A DNA stretch of 64,000 bases, taken from positions 22,858-86,857 of the forward strand of contig CAZRJG010000004.1 of assembly GCA_964600365.1 (NCBI GenBank), read 5' to 3'. The DNA is from GCA-020352575 sp964600365. Lineage in GTDB: Bacteria > Actinomycetota > Acidimicrobiia > Spongiisociales > JAENVV01. Numbering within the stretch: position 1 is the first letter of the stretch; each line of letters starts with the position of its first letter. Of the stretch, positions 33,323 through 44,493 are shown piece after piece. Position numbers and translations under genes: made by a program. A model generated the notes under the pieces. The model saw nothing but the letters and a program-made list of their open reading frames with translations. It was not told the origin of the DNA and made no database searches.

Positions 33323-34243
33323 ATGGCCCGTATCGTCGTCACCGAGTTCATGGACGAAGCCCCGTTGGGCCTCGCCTCCGAGCACGATGTGGTGTTCGAC
33401 CCCTCGCTCCACGCCAACCGCGGTCGCCTCCTCGATGCCGTCGGCGACGCGGACGCGGTCATCGTCCGCAACAAGACCCAGGTGGACGGCGAGTTGCTCG
33501 ACGCCTCGCCTCGACTGCGGGTGGTCGGAAGGCTGGGGGTGGGGCTCGACAACATCGACCTCGACGCCTGCGCTGCTCGGGGTGTCGTCGTGCGCCCAGC
33601 GACCGGAGCGAACTCCATCGCCGTGGCCGAGTACGTGCTGGGGGCGATGCTCATGCTCCGGAGGGGTGTGTTCGGAGCGACTGGCCGGATGGCAGCGGGG
33701 GAGTGGCCCCGGACCGAGCTGCTCGGTTGCGAGTTGCACGGCGCCGTGCTCGGCCTGGTTGGCTACGGCGGGATCGCCCGCGAGGTCGCAACCCGGGCAG
33801 CGGCATTCGGTATGCGGGTCGTCGCGTACGACCCCTTTCTCGACCCGGGCGCAGACTGGAGCCCTGCTGCCCAGGCCTCGCTCGAAGCGGTGCTGGGGGG
33901 CGCGGACGTCGTGAGCCTCCACGTGCCGCTCACCGAGGAGACACGTGGGCTCATTGACATGGCTGCCATCGCCTCGATGCGTGACTCGGCGATCGTCATC
34001 AACACCTCCCGAGGAGGCATCGTGGACGAGTCGGCTGTCGTCGCCGCGCTCCGCGCCGGTGGACTCGGCGGTGCAGCCCTCGACGTGTTCGACGAAGAAC
34101 CCCCGTCGCCGGACCGTGTGGCAATGTTCGTCGGCGTTCCCAACCTCGTTCTCTCCCCGCACGTCGCGGGGATCACTCGCGAGGCGAACGTGCGGGTCTC
34201 GCGGGTGACGGTGGAGGCCGTCCTGGAGGAACTCGGTCGATGA
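33323..34243 (+). CDS. D-isomer-specific 2-hydroxyacid dehydrogenase
   Basis: A 306-residue NAD-dependent reductase of 2-ketoacids. Nucleotide-binding block LGLVGYGGIAREVA, active-site Arg in INTSRGGIVDE, and catalytic His in LVLSPHVAGI. The closest types are phosphoglycerate- and hydroxypyruvate/glyoxylate-reductase-like. MARIVV at 33323 is chosen as start; upstream sequence has no conserved character and no ribosome site. It overlaps the kinase gene by four bases (ATGA), as the first gene of a dehydrogenase-kinase-aldolase-isomerase operon. Confidence 0.92.
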   Translation: MARIVVTEFMDEAPLGLASEHDVVFDPSLHANRGRLLDAVGDADAVIVRNKTQVDGELLDASPRLRVVGRLGVGLDNIDLDACAARGVVVRPATGANSIAVAEYVLGAMLMLRRGVFGATGRMAAGEWPRTELLGCELHGAVLGLVGYGGIAREVATRAAAFGMRVVAYDPFLDPGADWSPAAQASLEAVLGGADVVSLHVPLTEETRGLIDMAAIASMRDSAIVINTSRGGIVDESAVVAALRAGGLGGAALDVFDEEPPSPDRVAMFVGVPNLVLSPHVAGITREANVRVSRVTVEAVLEELGR

Positions 34244-35124
34244 GCGTGGTGCTCTCCGCCGGACTCGCGGTCCACGATCTGGTCTTCAAGGTCGAGTCCA
34301 TCCCGTCGGGCGAGGGGAAGGCCTTCGCGTCCTCGGTGGAGGAGACTGCCGGGGGGCCTGCTGCCGTGGCAGCCATCGCAGCCGCTCGGCTCGGGAGTGA
34401 CGTGCGCCTCGTCGCCATGGTGGGGACGGATCCTCGTGGAGACGCCTTGCTTGCCGATCTCGAGGCTGAGGGCGTGGACGTCGGATCGGTGATTCGCTCG
34501 GGCTCGGCCGGCACCCCGGTCTCAGCGATCCTCGTGGATGCCGCGGGAGGGCGTCGCATCGTCAACCACACCGACCCGGGACTCCACGACGGCCCCTACG
34601 AGGTCCCCGACCTCGACGGAGTCGACGCGGTCCTCGTCGACTCCCGCTGGCCGACCATGGGGCTTGCCCTGCTCGACGCATCCCGGATCGCGGGGATACC
34701 GGGCGTCCTCGACCTCGATGTCTCGCCCGATCCCGAGGCGCTCCGTCCCCTCGCCCGTGCGGCGAGCCATGTCATCGCGAGTGCTGCGGCGCTCGCGGCA
34801 CACACGGGGGAGGGCGATCCGGAGGCGGGACTGCTCACCTTCGACGGACCCGGGGAGGTGGCCGTCACCGATGGGCCCGAACCGGTGCGCCTCCGCCGAG
34901 GCGGGGCACTCGTTGAGATCCCTCCCGTCCCCACGACCGTGGTGAACACCCTGGGCGCAGGTGATGTCTTCCACGGCGCTGCTGCCCACGCCCTCGCCAG
35001 GGGTGACTCGATGGAGGATGCCCTCGCGTTCGCAACGAGCGCTGCCGCGTACGCGTGCGCACACGGTGGGGGACGGGTGGGCGCCCCCACGGCCGACGCA
35101 TTGACCCGATGGAGGAACGACTGA
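34240..35124 (+). CDS. PfkB-family sugar kinase
   Basis: A 294-residue ribokinase-fold kinase. The N-terminal Gly-Gly-rich block reads VEETAGGPAAVAAIAAARLG. The C-terminal signature VNTLGAGDVFHGAAAHAL contains the anion hole and catalytic base Asp242. It phosphorylates a ketose, aldonate or deoxysugar. Position between a dehydrogenase (ATGA overlap) and a LacD-type aldolase (TGATG overlap) implies that its product is the aldolase substrate, as for YihV/YihT or tagatose-6-phosphate kinase/LacD pairs. Confidence 0.92.
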   Translation: MSVVLSAGLAVHDLVFKVESIPSGEGKAFASSVEETAGGPAAVAAIAAARLGSDVRLVAMVGTDPRGDALLADLEAEGVDVGSVIRSGSAGTPVSAILVDAAGGRRIVNHTDPGLHDGPYEVPDLDGVDAVLVDSRWPTMGLALLDASRIAGIPGVLDLDVSPDPEALRPLARAASHVIASAAALAAHTGEGDPEAGLLTFDGPGEVAVTDGPEPVRLRRGGALVEIPPVPTTVVNTLGAGDVFHGAAAHALARGDSMEDALAFATSAAAYACAHGGGRVGAPTADALTRWRND

Positions 35125-36158
35125 TGGAGATGAGTGGAGGCAAGCTCTGGGGCATGCGGCGACTCGCCGATCCCGCCGGCAGGTTCAAGATGCTGGCCGC
35201 CGACCAGCGGCCGCCGATAAAGGCCCTCGTTGCGGAGCGCCGTGGCGTCGGTGAGGCGCCGTGGGAGGACGTGGCCGGGGTGAAGGCGGCCATCGTCGAG
35301 GAACTCGGCGGTGGGGCGTCGGCCATCCTGGTGGATCCCCACTTCGCCTACCCGGTGACGATCGGTGGGTTCCCCGGCGCCACCGGCCTCATCCTGACGC
35401 TCGAGGACTCCGTCTTCGACGAGACCCCGGCGGGTCGCAAGAGCTTCGAGATCGACGACTGGTCGGTGGCGAAGATCCGTCGCGTCGGTGGCGACGCGGT
35501 GAAGGTCCTCGCCTGGTACCGACCCGACGCCGCCCCGGAGGTCAATGCGCACCAGAGGGCATTCGTCGCAGCGGTCGGCGATGCCTGCCGCCGGTGGGAC
35601 GTTCCCTTCGTCTTCGAGCTCCTCGTCTACCCGTTCCCCGGCGAGTCGGGGCACACCACCGACTACGTCGAGCAGCCGGCGAAGCGGATCGACCATGTCC
35701 TGGAGTCCGTGGCAACATTCGCCGCCCCCGAGTTCGGGGTGGACGTCTTCAAGCTCGAGAGCCCGCTGCCCGCTGCCTCGATCCCCGAAGAGGACGACGC
35801 CGACGTGCAGGCAGCCTTCGATGAGCTGGGGCGCCTTGCAGGGCGTCCGTGGGTGATGCTGAGCGCGGGTGCGACCGCCGCCGAGTTCCGGCGTGTGCTC
35901 GAGCACGCCTTCCGGGCAGGAGCGAGTGGCTACCTCGCCGGTCGGGCGATCTGGTGGGATGCGTTCCAGTCGTTCCCCGACATGGCGGCCATGCGCTCCG
36001 GACTTGCGCACGAGGGAGTCGCCTACATGTCCGACCTCAATGCCCTCACAGATGCGGCAGCGACCCCGTGGCAGGACCATCCGGTCTTCGGCCCCGACGG
36101 GCCGCAGCTCGCCGACGCCGGGCCCGGGTTCCGCCACGCCTACGGGGCGCCGTCGTGA
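35124..36158 (+). CDS. LacD-family class I aldolase
   Basis: A 344-residue TIM-barrel aldolase of the family of tagatose-1,6-bisphosphate aldolase LacD and sulfofructose-phosphate aldolase YihT. FKMLAADQRPPI near the N-terminus, AVKVLAWYRP in the middle, and the Schiff-base Lys210 in VDVFKLESPLP. It would split a phosphorylated ketose into dihydroxyacetone phosphate and an aldehyde. The start overlaps the kinase stop (TGATG), and the stop overlaps the isomerase GTG. The sugar is not decided by sequence. Confidence 0.88.
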   Translation: MEMSGGKLWGMRRLADPAGRFKMLAADQRPPIKALVAERRGVGEAPWEDVAGVKAAIVEELGGGASAILVDPHFAYPVTIGGFPGATGLILTLEDSVFDETPAGRKSFEIDDWSVAKIRRVGGDAVKVLAWYRPDAAPEVNAHQRAFVAAVGDACRRWDVPFVFELLVYPFPGESGHTTDYVEQPAKRIDHVLESVATFAAPEFGVDVFKLESPLPAASIPEEDDADVQAAFDELGRLAGRPWVMLSAGATAAEFRRVLEHAFRAGASGYLAGRAIWWDAFQSFPDMAAMRSGLAHEGVAYMSDLNALTDAAATPWQDHPVFGPDGPQLADAGPGFRHAYGAPS

Positions 36159-37483
36159 GGATTGGCGTCGCTGCAATCGGACGTCCCACGTTCGACGTCC
36201 CCTTCGCCGAGGGGATGGTGGGTGCGGCCCTCGACGCGCTCGGGTCCCTTCCGCACGAGGTGATCGTGCACGATGGCCTCGCCCTCTCGCCCGAAGCCTC
36301 CGCCGTCGCAGCCGGAGCGCTGGCGGCAGAGGCACCCGACGCAGTGCTGGTGCTCCTCGCGACCTTCACCGACTCGACCCTCGTCGAACCGTTCCGCGCA
36401 GCCACGGATGGGCCGCTCGTGCTCTGGTCGTTCCCCGAGGAGAGGACCGGGGGTCGGCTCCGCCTCAACTCGCTCTGTGGCCTCAACCTTGGCGCCTACG
36501 CCCTCGATGGGGACGTCCGCGGCATGTATCGGGCTCCGTCTCCCGACGCGGTGGGCGGCCTGGCCGCCCTGCTCGCACGCCCTGCGGACAGCCGGGCCCC
36601 AACGGGTGCGCCCGTGGCCCACACCGGTGCCAGCCCACTCGCCGGTCAGACGGTCGGCGTGATCGGCGATCCGCCAACCGGCTTCGGGCCCTGCCGGTAC
36701 GACGACGAGGAGGTCGCTGCGCTGCTTGGGATGCGCGTGGATCGGGTCGAGCTCGAGGACCTGTTCGATGACGCCCGTGGCCGGGATGGGGCCCCTGTCG
36801 GGGCACCGCCCGAGGGCATCGATGTGCTCGATGATGGTGGCGTGGCCCGCAGCTACGCCCTCCACCGGTCGCTGCGCGCGCTCGTCGAGGCAAGGGGCTG
36901 GTCCGGCCTGGCGACCCGGTGCTGGCCCGAGTGCTTCACCGAGTACGGCTCCGCCGCGTGCGCGGCCCAGGGCCTCCTCGCCGACGATGGCATCCCGGCG
37001 TGTTGCGAGGCCGATGTGTACGGATCCATCACGGCACTCCTCCTCCAGGAGGTCCTCCCCGCTCCGGCGTTCGTGGCCGACCTCGTCCACCTGGACGAGC
37101 AGGACGACACCGCGGTCATGTGGCATTGTGGGGTGGCGGCCCCGTCGCTCGCCGCCGGGCCGGTCGGAGCGACGGTCCATTCCAATCGCCTCCAGCCGCT
37201 CCTCCACGAGTTCACCCTCAAGCCCGGCGTCGTGACGCTCGCCCGACTGAGCCGGAGCCCGAGTGGTCATCGCCTCGTCGTGGGCGAGGGTGAGATGCTG
37301 GACCGCCCCCTCCCCTTCGGCGGCACGGCGGGGGTCATGCAGATGAAGCGGCCTGTCGGCGACGTCGTCGACCTCATGGTGAGCGAACGGCTCGACCACC
37401 ACTATGGCCTCGCATATGGCGCGGCCGCCGGAGCGCTCGAGGCGGTTGCCGATGCCGTGGGGCTCCCCGTGGTCCGTCTCTGA
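36155..37483 (+). CDS. L-fucose/L-arabinose-isomerase-fold protein
   Basis: A 442-residue protein of the FucI/AraA superfamily. The first half is alpha/beta (VRIGVAAIGRPTFDVPFAEG, DAVLVLLATFTDSTLVEPF). The second has GLATRCWPECFTEYGSAACA and IPACCEADVYGSITALLLQE, with Glu and Asp expected to bind the metal, and DEQDDTAVMWHCG near the end. It would isomerise an aldose to a ketose, supplying the kinase and aldolase encoded just upstream. GTG 36155 overlaps the aldolase stop (GTGA). Confidence 0.85.
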   Translation: MRIGVAAIGRPTFDVPFAEGMVGAALDALGSLPHEVIVHDGLALSPEASAVAAGALAAEAPDAVLVLLATFTDSTLVEPFRAATDGPLVLWSFPEERTGGRLRLNSLCGLNLGAYALDGDVRGMYRAPSPDAVGGLAALLARPADSRAPTGAPVAHTGASPLAGQTVGVIGDPPTGFGPCRYDDEEVAALLGMRVDRVELEDLFDDARGRDGAPVGAPPEGIDVLDDGGVARSYALHRSLRALVEARGWSGLATRCWPECFTEYGSAACAAQGLLADDGIPACCEADVYGSITALLLQEVLPAPAFVADLVHLDEQDDTAVMWHCGVAAPSLAAGPVGATVHSNRLQPLLHEFTLKPGVVTLARLSRSPSGHRLVVGEGEMLDRPLPFGGTAGVMQMKRPVGDVVDLMVSERLDHHYGLAYGAAAGALEAVADAVGLPVVRL

Positions 37484-37502
37484 CGCTGCGAAGATGTCCT
37501 CG

Positions 37503-38477
37503 ATGCGAGCGATCCTTGTCACCGACGAGCCCGCGTACGGCGCGGCGCTCGCCGACGTTGCCGAAGCCGACCTCCCCGCGGGCGAGGTGGTGGTCGACGT
37601 CGCCCACTCGACCCTCAACTACAAGGACAGCCTTGCGGTCACGGGTGCGTCACCGGTGGTCCGACGCTTCCCGATGGTTCCCGGGATCGACTGGGTCGGG
37701 ACGGTGCGCGTGAGCCACTCCGACGAGGTCCCCGTGGGCAGCCAGGTGGTGCTGAACGGATGGGGGGTCGGAGAGACCCACTGGGGTGGGTATGCCGAGC
37801 GCGCCTCTGCGCAGGCTGACTGGCTGGTGCCGCTGCCCGACGCGATCAGCCCTGCGCGGGCCATGGCGATCGGCACGGCGGGCTACACCGCCATGCTCTG
37901 CGTGATGGCACTCGAGGAGCACGGCGTCCGCCCGGACGCCGGCCCGGTCCTCGTCACCGGTGCCGCCGGGGGGGTCGGGAGCGTTGCGGTCTCCCTCCTC
38001 GCCGGATTGGGGTTCGAGGTCACTGCGTCCACGGGCAGACCCGCCGAGTCGGGGTACCTCCGGGACCTCGGGGCATCGGAGGTCATCGATCGGGCCGAGT
38101 TGTCCGAGCCCGGTCGGCCCTTCGGGAGGGAACGGTGGGTGGGGGCCGTCGACGCAGTGGGCAGCACCACCCTTGCGAACGTGCTGGCCACGACCTCCTA
38201 CGGCGGGACGGTTGCTGCGTGTGGGCTGGCCCAGGGTCCCGATCTCCCCGCCACCGTGCTGCCGTTCATCCTGCGAGGGGTGACCCTCGCAGGCGTCGAC
38301 TCGGTGCGCTGCCCCCGCCCCAAGCGGCTGGAGGCGTGGCGTCGGCTTGCCGCGGACCTCGACCTCGACGCACTCGATGCCATGTCCTCCCGCGTCGGAC
38401 TCGCAGACGTACTCGACCTCGCTCCACGGCAACTCGCCGGTGAGGTGCGCGGCCGTACCGTGATCGACCTCCACTGA
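37503..38477 (+). CDS. YhdH/AcuI-family MDR reductase
   Basis: A 324-residue NADPH-dependent medium-chain reductase of the acrylyl-CoA/quinone reductase YhdH group. STLNYKDSLAVTG and MVPGIDWVGTV are hallmarks. The Rossmann site is VTGAAGGVGSVAVSLLA, and VDAVGSTTLANVLATTSYGG and DSVRCPRPKRLEAW also fit. MRAILV at 37503 is chosen; ATG 37494 is possible and neither has a good ribosome site. Nineteen bases after the isomerase, it is probably read with the sugar operon, although the role there is unclear. Confidence 0.9.
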   Translation: MRAILVTDEPAYGAALADVAEADLPAGEVVVDVAHSTLNYKDSLAVTGASPVVRRFPMVPGIDWVGTVRVSHSDEVPVGSQVVLNGWGVGETHWGGYAERASAQADWLVPLPDAISPARAMAIGTAGYTAMLCVMALEEHGVRPDAGPVLVTGAAGGVGSVAVSLLAGLGFEVTASTGRPAESGYLRDLGASEVIDRAELSEPGRPFGRERWVGAVDAVGSTTLANVLATTSYGGTVAACGLAQGPDLPATVLPFILRGVTLAGVDSVRCPRPKRLEAWRRLAADLDLDALDAMSSRVGLADVLDLAPRQLAGEVRGRTVIDLH

Positions 38478-38479
38478 TC

Positions 38480-40924
38480 GTGGATCGCATCACCTCCGAC
38501 TCCGCCCGCAGATCGGGCACGCTGGGGACCTTCGCGGGTGTCTTCACCCCGTCTGTGCTCACGATCCTTGGCATCATCCTCTTCCTCCGGACCGGGTACG
38601 TGGTCGGGAGTGCAGGCCTCCTCGGGGCCCTCGCCATCATCGGGATCGCCACTGCGGTGTCGGTCCTCACGAGCCTCTCGCTGTCGGCCATCGCCACGAA
38701 CTTCGAGGTGCGGGGCGGCGGTGACTACTACCTCATCTCCCGCACCCTTGGCCTGGAGTTCGGGGGAGCCCTCGGGGTGGTCCTCTTCCTCGCCCAGACC
38801 GTGTCGATCGGGTTCTATGCCATCGGCTTCGCGGAGGCACTCACGACGACCCTCGACTGGGAGTCGGCGGTCCTCCAGCAGGTGATCGCCGGGGTCGCCG
38901 TCGTCGGGCTGTTCGGCCTCGCGTGGTTGGGGGCCGACTGGGCATCCCGATTCCAGTTCGGGGTCATGGCGATCCTCGTCCTCGCCCTCGGGTCGTTCTA
39001 TCTCGGTGCCTTCGATCGCTTCGACCCCGACACGCTCTCATCGGGCCTGGGGCCATTGTCCGGCGGCGACGGGTTCTGGGTGGTCTTTGCGATCTTCTTC
39101 CCAGCGATCACCGGGTTCACCCAGGGGGTGAGCATGAGCGGGGACCTCCGCAACCCGGGGAGGAGCCTCCCGCGAGGCACGTTCGCCGCCGTCGGCCTCT
39201 CCACGATCGTTTACCTCTCGGTGGCCATCCTCTTCGCCGGAGCGGCGCCCCAGGCCGAACTCGCGACGGGCGACGGGGTCATGCGGGGGATCTCGGCATC
39301 CTCCTTCCTCATCGATGCCGGCGTGATCGCGGCCACCCTTTCGTCGGCGATGGCATCGTTCCTGGGTGCGCCCCGCATCCTCCAGTCCCTCGCGTCCGAT
39401 CGGATCTTCCCACTGCTCAATCCCTTCGCCCACGGCCACGGGGAGACGAGCAATCCGCGCCGTGGCGTGCTGGTGAGCCTGGCGATCGCCCTCGGCGTGG
39501 TCGCCCTCGGCAACCTCAACCTCGTCGCCCCGATCGTGTCGATGTTCTTCCTCATCTCCTATGGGCTGCTCAACTACGCCACGTACTTCGAGGCCCGTTC
39601 GAAGAGTCCGTCCTTCCGTCCCCGCTTCCGCTTCTACAACCCGAAGGTGTCGCTCATCGGGTCACTTCTCTGCGCCGTGGTGATCATCGCGATCAACCCC
39701 ACGGCGGGCGGGCTCGCTGCGCTGTTGCTGTTCGGGATCTACCAGTACCTGCGATCCCGCCCCCGTCCGGAGCGGTGGGTTGCCTCGACCCGGGCCCACC
39801 ACTTCCAGCGGGCGCGGGAGTCGCTGTCTGCGATGGGACCGGACCAGGACACCGGCCGGAACTGGCGTCCGCAGGTGCTCGTCTTCTCCGCCGACCCCGC
39901 CCGACGGGCGCGGCTGCTCCGCTTCGCTTCGTGGATCGAAGGGGGGAGCGGGTTCACGTGCGCTGTCGAGATCGCACTCGGCCGGGGAGCCGAGGCGCGA
40001 CGTCGGCAGGAGCGCCTGCGCAACGACCTCCGCAGGCAGATCAAGTCGCTCGACCTCGAGGCGTTCGCCCTCGTCGTGGAGGCCGAGGACGTGGCGTCGA
40101 CCATCCCGACCATCGTGCAGTCGGTGGGCCTTGGCGCCATGCGGGCGAACACGGTGCTCTTCAACCGCCCGATCGAGGGCTCCCTTGACGCGAACAGCCT
40201 TCGGTCCGTGTCACGACTCGGGGTGAACGTCGCCATGCTCAGCGCCGAGGACCCGGGGTGGGATGGTCCTGCCACCGACCGGACGATCGACGTGTGGTGG
40301 TTCGACGATGACTCGAGTCGCCTCGCGCTCCTCCTCGCCTACCTCACCACCCGCACCGAGACGTGGTCGTCAGCCCGTATCCGGGTGTGTGCCTCGAATG
40401 CCGATGAGGCCTCGCTCGAGGAGTTGCGGGCCTACGTGGAGGACATCCGCATCGATGCCGTCTGCGAGGCGATGCCGGGCGGGACGGTCGGGAACGTTGT
40501 CGGGGCCTCGCGGGCCGCGGATCTCGTCTTCATGCCGATGCGGCTCTCGAAGGAGGAGATCCTCGACGGGCATGGCCAGCCCCTCGGTGACCTCTTCGAC
40601 CGGCTGCCGCAGGCGGCCGGCATCCTCGCCGGACAACGCGTAGACCTCGAGGCGGGCCCCGAGTCGGGCGAGGCGTCGGAGATCGCGGCGCTCCAGGAGG
40701 CACTCGTCGACGCCGAGGATCGGGCCCGCACCCTCAACCGCGTGCACGAGAAGCTGCTCGTCCGACACACCGACCTCCGTGCCCGTGCCCCCCGGGACGT
40801 GTCGGCGCGTGAGGAGCTCATCGAGGTCGAGGAGGAACTCGCCACGGTGCGACGGCGGATCCTCTCCGCCGAGGCCCGCGCCGAGACGGCGCGTCGGGCC
40901 CTCGAGGAGAAGGCGATTGGATGA
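38480..40924 (+). CDS. SLC12-like APC-superfamily cation-chloride cotransporter homologue
   Basis: An 814-residue membrane protein. Residues about 10-425 form an APC-type 12-helix core (GVFTPSVLTILGIILFLRTG, NFEVRGGGDYYLISRTLG, FFPAITGFTQGVSMSGDL). Residues about 440-814 are a long cytosolic domain (WRPQVLVFSADPARR) as in eukaryotic Na-K-Cl cotransporters and their bacterial relatives. A predicted coiled coil at about 735-810 is very rich in Arg, Ala and Glu. It transports cations with chloride or amino acids; the substrate is uncertain. The GTG start lies three bases after the upstream reductase. Confidence 0.85.
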   Translation: MDRITSDSARRSGTLGTFAGVFTPSVLTILGIILFLRTGYVVGSAGLLGALAIIGIATAVSVLTSLSLSAIATNFEVRGGGDYYLISRTLGLEFGGALGVVLFLAQTVSIGFYAIGFAEALTTTLDWESAVLQQVIAGVAVVGLFGLAWLGADWASRFQFGVMAILVLALGSFYLGAFDRFDPDTLSSGLGPLSGGDGFWVVFAIFFPAITGFTQGVSMSGDLRNPGRSLPRGTFAAVGLSTIVYLSVAILFAGAAPQAELATGDGVMRGISASSFLIDAGVIAATLSSAMASFLGAPRILQSLASDRIFPLLNPFAHGHGETSNPRRGVLVSLAIALGVVALGNLNLVAPIVSMFFLISYGLLNYATYFEARSKSPSFRPRFRFYNPKVSLIGSLLCAVVIIAINPTAGGLAALLLFGIYQYLRSRPRPERWVASTRAHHFQRARESLSAMGPDQDTGRNWRPQVLVFSADPARRARLLRFASWIEGGSGFTCAVEIALGRGAEARRRQERLRNDLRRQIKSLDLEAFALVVEAEDVASTIPTIVQSVGLGAMRANTVLFNRPIEGSLDANSLRSVSRLGVNVAMLSAEDPGWDGPATDRTIDVWWFDDDSSRLALLLAYLTTRTETWSSARIRVCASNADEASLEELRAYVEDIRIDAVCEAMPGGTVGNVVGASRAADLVFMPMRLSKEEILDGHGQPLGDLFDRLPQAAGILAGQRVDLEAGPESGEASEIAALQEALVDAEDRARTLNRVHEKLLVRHTDLRARAPRDVSAREELIEVEEELATVRRRILSAEARAETARRALEEKAIG

Positions 40925-40940
40925 TCGGTACGCTCCGCGC

Positions 40941-41174
40941 ATGAGCTTCACCGATTGGCTGCGGGCACGGATCGAACAGGTCAAGAAGTAGGTTGGCCCG
41001 TGAGGTGGTGACCAGTCCGCGCGACCAGCCCGAGGCGGTCGAGCGCTTGCGGTCCGCCTCGAACTGCTCGTCGACGACCGTGCAGCAGTGGATCTTCCCT
41101 CGGACGCCGACGATGTGGCGGTGGCGTCCGAGGACCCGGAGGGGGGCCACGGCCCTCAACCCCCAAGAGGGTGA
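40941..41174 (+). pseudogene. Small acidic-tailed protein gene broken by two frameshifts
   Basis: ATG 40941 opens MSFTDWLRARIEQVKK followed by TAG. Removing one base at 40989 continues as RLAREVVTSPRDQPEAVERL. Adding one base near 41051 then continues VRLELLVDDRAAVDLPSDAD and ends in a Gly/Pro-rich tail at TGA 41172-41174. All three segments have the same coding style and join into one protein of about 77 residues, so the gene was recently intact or suffers sequencing indels. The family is not recognised. Confidence 0.6.
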
Positions 41175-41234
41175 CACAGAGGTGGAGATCAGAGGGTTCG
41201 CCGAGCCCGTGCCGATCTGCGGGGCGGTACGGGT

Positions 41235-43142
<1,908 letters not shown>

Positions 43143-43144
43143 GC

Positions 43145-43627
43145 TCAGATCCCGTACCAGTCGCCGCCGGCGATGGCCGCTTCGAGGACGCCCCGGTCCT
43201 CGTCGTCGTCCATGTGCGCTGCGATGCCCTCCGCGAGGTCCCGATGGGCGCGGGCGGCATCGGGGTCGCCGAGCGCGGCGTGCGCCCGTGCGATCGCCTC
43301 GTGGGCGAAGCCGAGGTCCCACTCCTGGGCCTCGCCGGGATGGGCCTGCGCGATCGCGAGGCAACGATGGGCATGGCGGAGGCCGAGGTCGGGAAGGCCC
43401 ACGCGGGTGGCCACCGTGGCGATGAGGTGCTCGCCCCTCGCGTGGTTGATTGCGGTGCCCGCGTGCATCCAGTGGTACGTGGAGGCGAATGCCCCGTAGA
43501 GGAGCCGTTCGCGGTGTTCGGTCGGGGAGTCGGGGCCGATGGAACCCTCTTCGAGCGCTGCCCAGGTCTGGTTGTGCAGCTCGACGGCGTACCAGCGGTG
43601 GTCGTGGAGGGGGAGTTCGTCCGCCAT
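43145..43627 (-). CDS. Helical repeat-like protein of unknown function
   Basis: A 160-residue soluble, His- and Ala-rich helical protein (NQTWAALEEGSIGPDSP, YHWMHAGTAINHARGEHLIA, EAIARAHAALGDPDAARAHR). The helix pairs resemble tetratricopeptide repeats, although no classical family was identified. ATG 43627 is chosen because upstream in-frame sequence is antisense to a neighbour. It lies directly before the GH3 gene in one transcript. Confidence 0.75.
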   Translation of the reverse strand: MADELPLHDHRWYAVELHNQTWAALEEGSIGPDSPTEHRERLLYGAFASTYHWMHAGTAINHARGEHLIATVATRVGLPDLGLRHAHRCLAIAQAHPGEAQEWDLGFAHEAIARAHAALGDPDAARAHRDLAEGIAAHMDDDEDRGVLEAAIAGGDWYGI

Positions 43628-43668
43628 CCGGGGGACGGTAGTCGCCCCCGAACGGCCCGTTCGGGGGC

Positions 43669-44328
43669 CTACCCCCAGCAGGGTTCGCTCGGGTACCAGT
43701 GGCTCCAGCCCCCGCGCTCGTAGACGAGCCATGCAGCCACGCCCACGTTCGCGACGGGGTCGAAGACGTCGTCTCCAGCGAACCCGGCTTGTGGCGCACG
43801 GTTGCCCCACATGGACGCGAGGTGTTGGAAGAGGCCCGAGGCGGTCGAGTTCGGGTTCTTCGCCCAGCGGTCCCCGCGGCTCTCGCACCACATCACGTCG
43901 AGCGCACGGTCCACGTCATCGTCCTCGAAGTAGAGGGAGACGAGGGGGCGCCATCGCTCGAGCGACTCCCGGTCGGCGGGATCATCTGGTTCGTCGGGGA
44001 CGAGGGCGTCGATGCCGACTTCCCGCAGGATGCAGACGGCGCCCCGGCGGGGGATGTCGCAGCCGAACCACTCGTTGAGAGTCTGGCCGTGGGCAGGGTC
44101 GGTGACCTCGTTCGTCGGGACGGGCGTCGCCACCGAGACAGGGGTACGCAACACGTCACGAACGATGAACGGGTTGAGCTCGGCCGTGAACGGCGCCGCC
44201 AGCGGCAGCTGCCGGGCAGGTGTCGTGTCGGGGGGTGTGGCGTCGTCGGCGGAGAACCCCGCGCCACCGGCGAAGAAGATCGCGGTGAGGAGGGTGAGGC
44301 CGGCGAGCACCGAGGTGATGTAGCGCAT
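43669..44328 (-). CDS. Secreted lysozyme-like transglycosylase
   Basis: A 219-residue exported protein. The signal peptide ITSVLAGLTLLTAIFFAGGA leads to a Pro/Thr-rich mid part. A C-terminal soluble-lytic-transglycosylase/lysozyme-like domain follows (about residues 140-219). The catalytic Glu lies in MWCESRGDRWAKNPNST, followed by ASGLFQHLASMWGNRAP and NVGVAAWLVYERGGWSHW, as in actinobacterial resuscitation-type enzymes. Its role would be peptidoglycan remodelling. ATG 44328 has a GGAGG site at ideal spacing. Confidence 0.88.
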   Translation of the reverse strand: MRYITSVLAGLTLLTAIFFAGGAGFSADDATPPDTTPARQLPLAAPFTAELNPFIVRDVLRTPVSVATPVPTNEVTDPAHGQTLNEWFGCDIPRRGAVCILREVGIDALVPDEPDDPADRESLERWRPLVSLYFEDDDVDRALDVMWCESRGDRWAKNPNSTASGLFQHLASMWGNRAPQAGFAGDDVFDPVANVGVAAWLVYERGGWSHWYPSEPCWG

Positions 44329-44493
44329 GATGACCTCCAGGGGGCCCGGCGCGCGGCCACCCGACAGGAGGTGGGGAGGCGTCGACCGACGGGAAACGAC
44401 GCACATTCGTGCGCCGTGCCCACCACGATACCGGCCCCCCCTCGCTACGTGGGGTCGTGGGCTTGGTACCGTCGCTCGCGAGGAGGCAGGTAC

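Noticed and set aside
44329..44493. c-di-AMP riboswitch before the lytic transglycosylase gene
   Set aside because: Actinobacterial cell-wall hydrolase genes often have one, but the conserved ydaO-type sequence blocks are not present; only a small CGCAC-GAAT-GTGCG hairpin is seen.
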